From: Enterococcus villorum
GTDB taxonomy: Bacteria; Bacillota; Bacilli; Lactobacillales; Enterococcaceae
Direction: 5' to 3'
Length of the DNA: 64,000 nucleotides
NCBI RefSeq assembly: GCF_007990225.1
Contig: NZ_BJWF01000001.1
Coordinates: forward strand, 207,956-271,955
In this document: in pieces, positions 58,210 through 64,000 of the stretch
Layout of the letters: the number at the start of each line of letters is the position of its first letter
How positions within the stretch are numbered: position 1 is the first letter of the stretch
Made by a program: the position numbers and the translations under genes
The notes under the pieces: model-generated
Databases searched by the model: none
What the model saw: the letters and a program-made list of their open reading frames with translations, nothing else
What the model was told of the DNA's origin: nothing

Positions 58210-58256
58210 TCAATCTAAATTAAGTGGATATAGTAATCGTGCGTACTCTCTTCTGC
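58210..58256 (-). pseudogene. Truncated duplicate of the 5' end of the UPF0223 gene
   Basis: On the minus strand it matches 56212-56259 over about 47 bases at roughly 80% identity. The match covers the ribosome site (GCAGAAGAGA vs GGAGAAGAGA) and about the first ten codons (GATTAC..CCACTT.ATTTAGATTG). The start codon has decayed to ACG. Weak similarity extends about 15 bases further upstream. The copy stops abruptly at 58210. Confidence 0.7.
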
Positions 58257-58357
58257 TTGTAGCCAACCTTTTGACCAATCCTAAAAGATAGAAAAGTCCA
58301 TGATAAAGTTTGATTTGGCGCATAGTTTCTCCTTATTTTAAAATCAACACTTCTATC

Positions 58358-59062
58358 TTATCGAGAGTAATCGCTCGTAAATCTTCTTGTTTCCAATGCT
58401 GTTTTTTGCTTCTTTACTAATGAAAAAGAAGCTGAATCTATTCGCTGATTCATCATACTTCTTTGGGCTGGATTTATTTGTTCATTACTCATTTTAGCTG
58501 ATTGATCTAACTTTCTTTTTATCTCACCAATCACTCGTTCTAGTCTCTCCTTTTTATTTTGTATGTTCGGTTGTTCCCTAAATGTACTATTTATTACCTC
58601 ATTATTTATATTAGATGTACTAAGCTGATTATTTAAATTAGTCCCTAATAAATTCGACATTTTATTCAATCTTTGTGCTTCATTTAATCCTGAATTTTCG
58701 GATTTTTGTATTACTTTTTCTATCGTTTCTTGCCCTTTTGAATCATTCAGTTCTTCCTTTACAGGATTATTAATAGAAAAGTACCTCAAACCATTTGCTG
58801 TCTCTCCCATTATGTCGGTATATGTCTTGTATTTGCTATAGGTTTTTTTTTCTAATTCTATTAACTCTGGTTTTTTTTTCACCCAATCCTTAAAGGTACT
58901 TTTCCGCACACGATTTTTTTCACTAAATTGCGTACGATTACTTATTTTCATTTCACGTAGCTCATGTGTATATTTCATGAGCAATTCTTTTCTCTCTGCT
59001 TTAGATCGAATGGTATATTTTCCTCTTTTTAACGCTGGATTTACTTCATCTGGGTTCCACAT
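58358..59062 (-). CDS. HTH-module protein, copy 2 (short form)
   Basis: 234 residues from the ATG after AAAGGAGAAC, matching the position of copy 1's start (MWNPDEVNPALKRGKYT vs MDNPNEVNPALKRGKYT). One module A (about 10-74, ENRVRKSTFKDWVKKKPELIELEKK) is followed directly by the linker (KYTDIMGETANGLRYF) and a Gln/Asn/Ser-rich tail with GLNEAQRLNKMSNLLGTNLN. The C-terminus SASFSLVKKQKTALE resembles that of copy 3. It lacks module B. Hydrophilic and probably largely disordered after residue 80. Function unknown. Confidence 0.62.
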   Translation of the reverse strand: MWNPDEVNPALKRGKYTIRSKAERKELLMKYTHELREMKISNRTQFSEKNRVRKSTFKDWVKKKPELIELEKKTYSKYKTYTDIMGETANGLRYFSINNPVKEELNDSKGQETIEKVIQKSENSGLNEAQRLNKMSNLLGTNLNNQLSTSNINNEVINSTFREQPNIQNKKERLERVIGEIKRKLDQSAKMSNEQINPAQRSMMNQRIDSASFSLVKKQKTALETRRFTSDYSR

Positions 59063-59290
59063 AAGCTGTTCTCCTTTAGCCATCAAATTTTTATTGATCA
59101 AAATGATCTTTTCCTAAATGAACTTTTTATTTTTTTAACCGCTCATTCTTAATATATTTTTTTAATTTAGTGTTTACTCTATTTTCATCAAAAGAATCAA
59201 CAACTTGTCTTAATTGATGAGTGACTTTTACTTTTTTTCTCACTCGAAGCAAAGGCAATTTCTTTTGAATTTTTCTTATTTTTTAAAGAA
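59063..59290. repeat. Leader repeat, copy 2 (matches 57890-58133)
   Basis: Upstream region of HTH gene copy 2, near-identical in long blocks to that of copy 1, including the ribosome site. This shows that the leader and gene start were duplicated together. Confidence 0.8.
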
Positions 59291-59340
59291 TTGATCACAT
59301 AAAAGTACTTATTTCCAAACGTATATTCATCCATTAACAT
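59127..59340 (-). pseudogene. Small ORF between HTH genes 3 and 2, one-base frameshift
   Basis: Reads MLMDEYTFGNKYFYVINSLK...SKEIAFASSEKK, then shifts frame at a run of seven A residues (six in copy 1) and continues VKVTHQLRQVVDSFDENRVN to KNERLKK. Intact length would be about 70 residues. A truncated version lies in copy 1's leader. No family recognised; the ribosome site is weak. Confidence 0.45.
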
Positions 59341-59376
59341 AGTTTCTTTCTCTTGTCACGTTGAAATGAATTCCTC

Positions 59377-60747
59377 CTATTTATCATGAGTAATCGCTTG
59401 TAAATACTTTTGTCTCCATGCTGTTTTTGGCTTCTTTACTAACGAAAGAGAAGTTGAATCTATTGGTTGGCTCACTCTATTCCCTTGAGCTGAGTTTATT
59501 TGTCCATTATTAGCTTCAACTAATTGTTCGCGCTTTCTTTTTAGTGAATGATTTCCTTGATCTACTATCTCTTTGAAACTATTTTTTTGATTTTGTGTGG
59601 TCGGTTGTTTTTTAACTGTCAAATCTAATGGCTGATTGTTTCTATTAAATAAACTTGTTTGGGTATTTAAATCAGTCCCTAATAAATTTGATATTTTATT
59701 CACTCCTGGAATGGCTCTTAATTTTTGTTCTTCATTTAATTTTAAATTTTTTGTTGCTTGTATCACTTCTGCTATTGTTTTTTGCTCTTCATTTAAACTT
59801 AAATTTTTTATTGCTTGTGTTACTTCTTCTAATGTTTTTTGCTCTTTTAAATCGTTTAGTTCTTTATTTACAGCATGATTAGTGGAAGAGTTCTCTAAAA
59901 CACGGGCTGGTTCTCTCATTGTATTGGTGTACTTGTCATAAATTATTTCTTCTAATGCTAGTAACTCTGGGTATTGTTGTATCCAGTACCTAAAAGACTG
60001 GTCTTTTATATTGTTTTCTCGACAAAATTCCGCACGACTCTTGCACTTCCTTTCAAGTAGGTTTTGCTTATATAATCTAAGAGTCTTTAATTTATATGTA
60101 TGATCATACCTACTATATTTAGAATACGTTCTTTCTAATTCTATTAACTTGGGAATTTTTTTTACCCATTTATGAAATGTCATGGATTTCACACCATTTT
60201 TTTTACTAAATTCCTCACGGCTCTTTATTTTATGTTCATATACCTCTTGCGCATATTGGATAAGTAAATTTTCTATTTCTTTTTTAGAACGAATGGTGAG
60301 CTGTCTTTTTTTTAACTTTGGTTTTACTTTACCTACTTTCCGCATAAGCTTATAGCTTTTAACAATCAAATTTTTAATTAATCCTGAATTTTTAATTGCT
60401 TGTATTACTTCTTCTAGTATTATTTTCCCTTTTGAATCGTTTCGTTCTTCATTTAGAGGACGTTTAGTGGAAAAGTCCTCTAAAACACTTATTGGCTCTC
60501 TTATTGTAGTAGTGTACTTTTTGCGTTTGCCATAGACTTTTTTTTCTAATTCTATTAATTCTGGGTATTCTATTACCCAATATCCAAAGGGCTGGTAGGG
60601 AATACCATTGTCTCTACAAAATTGCTTACGACTTGTACACTTCTTTTCAAATAGATGCTCTTTGTATAATGTAAGGGTCTTTAGTTTGTATGCATCATCA
60701 TATTTGATATATTTTCCCGATATTTTTTCTCTATCTGTTTTTCCCAT
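59377..60747 (-). CDS. Multi-module HTH-repeat protein, copy 3
   Basis: 456 residues; AAAGGAGAC precedes the ATG. Module order differs from copy 1. It starts with module B (YDDAYKLKTLTLYKEHLFEK, NGIPYQPFGYWVIEYPELIELEKK), linker (YTTTIREPISVLEDF), then module A (LKKRQLTIRSKKEIENLLIQ, NGVKSMTFHKWVKKIPKLIELER). A second module B (YDHTYKLKTLRLYKQNL, NNIKDQSFRYWIQQYPELLALEE) and a long linker follow. The linker has near-repeats (EEVTQAIKNLSLNEEQKTIA / EVIQATKNLKLNEEQKLRA). The tail has PLDLTVKKQPTTQNQKNSF and STSLSLVKKPKTA. No catalytic domain, signal or membrane segment. DNA binding inferred from the HTH pattern only. Confidence 0.65.
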   Translation of the reverse strand: MGKTDREKISGKYIKYDDAYKLKTLTLYKEHLFEKKCTSRKQFCRDNGIPYQPFGYWVIEYPELIELEKKVYGKRKKYTTTIREPISVLEDFSTKRPLNEERNDSKGKIILEEVIQAIKNSGLIKNLIVKSYKLMRKVGKVKPKLKKRQLTIRSKKEIENLLIQYAQEVYEHKIKSREEFSKKNGVKSMTFHKWVKKIPKLIELERTYSKYSRYDHTYKLKTLRLYKQNLLERKCKSRAEFCRENNIKDQSFRYWIQQYPELLALEEIIYDKYTNTMREPARVLENSSTNHAVNKELNDLKEQKTLEEVTQAIKNLSLNEEQKTIAEVIQATKNLKLNEEQKLRAIPGVNKISNLLGTDLNTQTSLFNRNNQPLDLTVKKQPTTQNQKNSFKEIVDQGNHSLKRKREQLVEANNGQINSAQGNRVSQPIDSTSLSLVKKPKTAWRQKYLQAITHDK

Positions 60748-60851
60748 AAACTTGTCTCCTTTGTCAATTAGTTACATAATTATCGAAGTAACTGACCAAC
60801 TATTCTCTCTTTTGTGTTTATTGAATAAAAAACTATTCTGAATTCCAAAAA

Positions 60852-60908
60852 TTATATAGACAAAAGCAACTTTTTTATAAAATTCTTTCATTTACTAATT
60901 GTATAGAA
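60852..60908. repeat. Short repeat shared with 58158-58209
   Basis: Counterpart of the repeat at 58158-58209 at roughly 80% identity. Here it forms the end of the 60875-61202 pseudogene and the start of the leader of HTH copy 3. Confidence 0.6.
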
Positions 60909-61202
60909 TGGTTATCTGGTTTTATTTTCCCGTTTTTATAAGGTTCAAAAGATTGTTTCGAGTCAAATCCTTTGTAGGCTGAAACTTGAGCTAGATAAAT
61001 TTTTTCTGGAGCCAGAGTTATTCTTTTTTCAGCAACATGCAAAAAAATCTTTTTTTATATTTTTCAAGATACCTACTGACTTTACCCATTCTTGAAATTC
61101 ATTCTTTGGAATACTTTTGCTTTTTACATTCTCAATCGAAAATTCATTTCCTTCTTTCTCATATAATGTAAGTAGAATTTGTGTAAACTTTTTCGCATAC
61201 AT
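60875..61202 (-). pseudogene. Decayed HTH-module-like gene upstream of copy 3
   Basis: Begins MYAKKFTQILLTLYEKEGNE, then SIPKNEFQEWVKSVGILKNI, which has the spacing and W-[IV]-K signature of modules A/B. After a frameshift at A7/T7 runs (about 61053) it continues as LHVAEKRITLAPEKIYLAQV and on to HSIQLVNERIL. A better ribosome site (GAGGGG) and ATG lie at about 61247 but two stops intervene. So at least one shift and probably two stops. The rest of 60748-61596 holds no intact gene. Confidence 0.5.
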
Positions 61203-61454
61203 CTTATCTTTTTTCTAATTCTTGACTTTCTTTTTTTATTTTTTCATAAGTTATCCCCTCTATCCATCCGTCTTTTATTTAACAAAATGTTCTTTTTATA
61301 AAAAGAATTTATCATACATTTTCTCTGAAAAACGTCCTCTTTATTTGTTTTTCAGAAAATTACGTTACTATGTTTATAAAAAACCATAAAATCATTTATT
61401 TTTCTAAGAAAAAATGGTCATGTAGATAAAATATGCCAAATTTTATTAAAATAC

Positions 61455-61485
61455 TAAAAAAGTTGGAATAAAATTTATTCCAACT
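61455..61485 (-). terminator. Terminator of the gene at 61597-62535
   Basis: 12-bp perfect stem AGTTGGAATAAA / TTTATTCCAACT with a 1-base centre (really a shorter stem and larger loop), followed on the minus strand by TTTTTT. It lies 110 bases past the stop. Confidence 0.75.
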
Positions 61486-61596
61486 ACAATTGCTACTTTG
61501 CCTATGAATAAAGTCAAAAAAGAAAATTTTTTCAATATTAGCTTTTATTTATACCCATCCAAACTCTTGACTTCCTATTCACATGGCAGCCTCTAC

Positions 61597-62535
61597 TTAT
61601 CTAAATTCAAGAGAAAACACCCCTCTTTTTAATTTAATAAACCTATTATTATTAGCATATTTTCTGAATACATCAATTGTCCAGTGTTCTGCTTCTGGAT
61701 ATAATCTTGCCGTTTTTTCAATGGCTTTTTTTGAATGATTAAAAATATGAGCTAAATCGCCTCCACTATAACATTGCCATTTTTTCTCGTCTGTGTATGT
61801 ATCGCCACCCTCTAAATATTTTATTAAAACTTCTTCAACATTCTTCATTTTCCACATTTTATACTTTCCAAGAATATCTTGGGATATACAAAAATTACAA
61901 TGATCTATTGCCTCTGTCATTACTCTATGGATTTCATTAACAGCAATTAAAATTTCCACTTTGCGATTAGTAACATCCAAATATTTGGCAATTTTATCAA
62001 TATATTCATCATTTTTTAGAAGCATTATGCGTAATTCTTTAAAAAAAACATTCATTCCCAGATTTACTCTCTTGTTTTTTTCAACTATCCCTTCATTTAT
62101 TTCTTTATTTATTGCTTCTTTAAATTTTTTAAATTTACCATAAGCCTCTATAGCTTCTTCTCTTACAAAAGAGGGATCATGTTCCGTAAGTAGAAGAGCA
62201 ATTACCTTTAAATTTTCTTCATTATTTATAAAAAGAACTAAGCTAGGCGCTACGTATCTATTATAGTAATTTCTTTCACTTAACGGACCATTAAATAATG
62301 CAAATTCTACCTTTTTTTTAAAATAAGCAAGATCCCTACGATCCATTTGTTTTGCGCCCTCATATATATCATTATTCCCTTTCAACAAAAAGTCCTTTAT
62401 ACTTTTTTTCTCAAGTCTTTTCACCCTTTGTCTGTTTTTCTCAATATTTGCATCTATTTTTTTTTGTAAACTTTCTTCTATTCTTTTTATTATTTTATCG
62501 AATGCTTCTTCTGTTTGCACATTTTTATCGTCCAT
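61597..62535 (-). CDS. Hypothetical accessory protein, 312 residues, with 'IHxxMT' region
   Basis: ATG preceded by AAAGGGGA. Soluble, highly charged. The N-terminus is coiled-coil-like (TEEAFDKIIKRIEESLQKKI), the middle is helical (NEENLKVIALLLTEHDPSFVREEAIEAYGKF). The C-terminal region has NEIHRVMTEAIDHCNFCISQDILGKYK and GGDLAHIFNHSKKAIEKTARLY. The latter region aligns loosely with the next gene upstream (IHKIMTRSAYHYFDH..., SELLPQMSENFLLEGIQALF), suggesting a shared domain. No known family recognised. Last gene of a minus-strand set beginning beyond the window. Confidence 0.6.
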   Translation of the reverse strand: MDDKNVQTEEAFDKIIKRIEESLQKKIDANIEKNRQRVKRLEKKSIKDFLLKGNNDIYEGAKQMDRRDLAYFKKKVEFALFNGPLSERNYYNRYVAPSLVLFINNEENLKVIALLLTEHDPSFVREEAIEAYGKFKKFKEAINKEINEGIVEKNKRVNLGMNVFFKELRIMLLKNDEYIDKIAKYLDVTNRKVEILIAVNEIHRVMTEAIDHCNFCISQDILGKYKMWKMKNVEEVLIKYLEGGDTYTDEKKWQCYSGGDLAHIFNHSKKAIEKTARLYPEAEHWTIDVFRKYANNNRFIKLKRGVFSLEFR

Positions 62536-62608
62536 TGCTTCTATTTTCCCCTTTCTTTATTTGAAAAAATATTGATTATTAAATATCATCTACCTAAATT
62601 TAAAATTT

Positions 62609-63175
62609 TTATCTTGAATTACGACTGTTTGATTGAGACATTCTCCAAAAATTAATTCTATTTATTGGTCTATTATTATCGTAACTCCGAATCAATGCTT
62701 GAAATTTCTTTTCTGCTAGTCGCTTTTTGAAAGCGAGCTTTTCTTGTCCTTTATTGACGTCTATTAAACGTCGAAAATCTGGAAATCTCATTTCCTCAAA
62801 ATAATATCCATTTCTACAATAATTATTGAGAACGGCTATTCTAGATTCGTTTTGGCATTCTATAAATAATGCTTGGATTCCTTCCAATAAAAAATTCTCA
62901 CTCATTTGCGGCAATAATTCACTATGATAAATTCCTTTTCCTTCTTTTTTTAATATCTCTAATAAGGAAGGACCCTCGATTTTATGTTTTTCATAGATAA
63001 TATTTTCAATTTCAGCATATTTCAGTGGCTCTCGCTCAAATAGATCTGATAAATGATCAAAATAGTGATAGGCGCTTCTAGTCATTATTTTATGGATCTT
63101 TTCATACTCGGCATGTCGCTCTATATTTTCAATGCTTGGATCGACGTAAATGCTATTCATTTCATTAATTTTCAT
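62609..63175 (-). CDS. Hypothetical accessory protein, 188 residues, with 'IHxxMT' region
   Basis: ATG after AAGGGGGAAA. Soluble; starts MKINEMNSIYVDPSIENIER. The central region IHKIMTRSAYHYFDHLSDLF, EIENIIYEKHKIEGPSLLEIL and LLPQMSENFLLEGIQALFIE parallels the C-terminal part of the 312-residue neighbour. The basic C-terminus (FKKRLAEKKFQALIRSYDNN) may bind nucleic acid. No family recognised. It lies 73 bases upstream of that gene in the same direction. Confidence 0.6.
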   Translation of the reverse strand: MKINEMNSIYVDPSIENIERHAEYEKIHKIMTRSAYHYFDHLSDLFEREPLKYAEIENIIYEKHKIEGPSLLEILKKEGKGIYHSELLPQMSENFLLEGIQALFIECQNESRIAVLNNYCRNGYYFEEMRFPDFRRLIDVNKGQEKLAFKKRLAEKKFQALIRSYDNNRPINRINFWRMSQSNSRNSR

Positions 63176-63250
63176 TTTCCCCCTTTTTTCCCCTTATTTA
63201 ATTAATTTTAAAAACAACGGTTCTAATTGATCATTTTTGTATATAACTCC

Positions 63251-64000
63251 TTAACGCTTTTCTCGATATTTTCTACTTTTGTATAATTTTGTATTGGTAG
63301 TTTTTGGAAAATCCATATTTTGATTTATTTGGGTTTTCTCCTTTGCTTTAGATTTGGCAGACGAAATATTTTGAGACAAACTAGATAAGTCTGGATGCCA
63401 TTTTTTTGCTGTATCCTCCCCTTTTTCTTCAGCTATTTGTATCGTACCTCCATCCATAATAATATTTATTGCTTCAGGTACTTTAGTAAAAAAAAAGAAT
63501 TGGTCCATTGAAATGTAGTATAGTAACTTGATTTTGTATCGCTTGCTTTGGTAACAAAGGAACATACGTTCTCCTTGTCGATGAAGAGCATTTGTCCCTA
63601 TTGTTTTCTGTAAGATTTAATAAACTATGTTCCTGCTTATCTTGTATCTCTTGAACAGTAAAAATATGAGACTCATTATCCTTTTTATTTATAGTTGCTT
63701 CTGTTTGTTTACTGTTATTTTTTGCTGGTTGTTCGTTCAATATTTCTAAGAATGATGGCTCTGTTTCTTTAGCATCTTCTAATTGATTTAATAGGTCAAA
63801 TATCGAACTGCTCTCAACTATAGGTGCAGGGTAATTTTTTTCTTTGTTATCTCTTGAATTAGAATCCACTTTCTCAAAACTTTTGCTCATATGACCCTTT
63901 TCATCTATTTCTCTTTCATTTTGTAGATTAGTTTCTACTATGCTTTGCATTTCATGATCGAAGACTGGAATTTCTTGTTCTCCCAATATTTTTTCTAGCG
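63251..64000 (-). pseudogene. Large accessory ORF split by a T9 run, 5' end outside window
   Basis: The upstream frame enters the window open (LEKILGEQEIPVFDHEMQSI), is hydrophilic and Ser/Asn/Glu-rich, and ends ILHFNGPILFFY-stop at 63483. The downstream frame resumes at the same place in the other phase (FFFTKVPEAINIIMDGGTIQ to LYKSRKYREKR, stop at 63251). One base too many in a nine-T run (plus-strand A run ending about 63496) separates them. A standalone start in the second frame (63565) lacks a ribosome site. No family recognised. Confidence 0.5.

Noticed and set aside
59590..59630. PLDLTVKK in HTH copy 3 resembles a eukaryotic CtBP-binding motif
   Set aside because: Short motif in a low-complexity tail of a bacterial protein; most likely chance.
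59377..60747. HTH copy 3 as an IS transposase
   Set aside because: The HTH modules resemble transposase-associated HTH domains, but there is no DDE/DEDD core, no terminal inverted repeats and no target duplication of IS type.
56248..64000. CRISPR array in the repeat-rich accessory region
   Set aside because: The repeats are long, few, divergent and coding or leader-associated, with no regular spacer pattern.

Overview
The window is low-GC Firmicutes DNA whose gene set and order fit the genus Enterococcus. The supporting markers are rexA/rexB-type addAB, dtpT, a comEA-comEB-comEC-holA run facing rpsT, the rsmD-coaD-Lon-like protease group, the ylb cluster, and typA/suhB-like/UPF0223. The species cannot be fixed from the sequence alone. 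No rRNA, tRNA, CRISPR array or complete insertion sequence was seen.

Layout. 1-8.3 kb (minus strand) carries the recombination helicase-nuclease genes addA (cut by the window edge) and addB, a tandem stem-loop repeat element, and the peptide importer dtpT. 8.6-20.9 kb holds small housekeeping and envelope genes: nitroreductase, C39-like peptidase, YxeA, UspA, a LysM protein, alanine dehydrogenase with threonine dehydratase, and a methyltransferase. It also holds a ClbS/DfsB-like pseudogene with an internal deletion. 21.3-24.3 kb is an accessory patch. It contains a frameshifted secreted bacteriocin-like precursor followed by a small membrane protein, a MazE/AbrB-type antitoxin with a decayed partner, and what may be the N-terminus of a type III restriction methylase. 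24.8-36.2 kb contains an Fe-S assembly factor, YitT, YajQ, a frameshifted nuclease-helicase of the DinG type, UppP, a P1B-4 metal ATPase behind a Fur-like box, a likely small RNA and rpsT. 37-56.2 kb is a dense, mostly minus-strand core region (holA, com operon, coaD, rsmD, ylb genes, pyc, ftsW, ylaN, recQ, typA, inositol phosphatase).

56.2-64 kb is the most unusual part. It holds three tandem, partly decayed paralogues built from shuffled HTH-like modules (types A and B) joined by low-complexity linkers. There are duplicated leader segments and a truncated duplicate of the 5' end of the neighbouring UPF0223 gene. Further upstream are a related pseudogene and two proteins that appear to share an 'IH-x-x-MT' domain. 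A split ORF runs off the window. I recognise no named family for the full-length proteins of this locus. It looks like a multicopy accessory gene array that has grown by tandem duplication and decayed by small indels.

Several otherwise conserved genes (comEC, the DinG-type helicase, the ORF at 63.5 kb, a small ORF at 59.2 kb) are broken by one base inside or beside a homopolymer run. This is either real decay or phase variation, or homopolymer error in the assembly. It should be settled before any of these is called a pseudogene.
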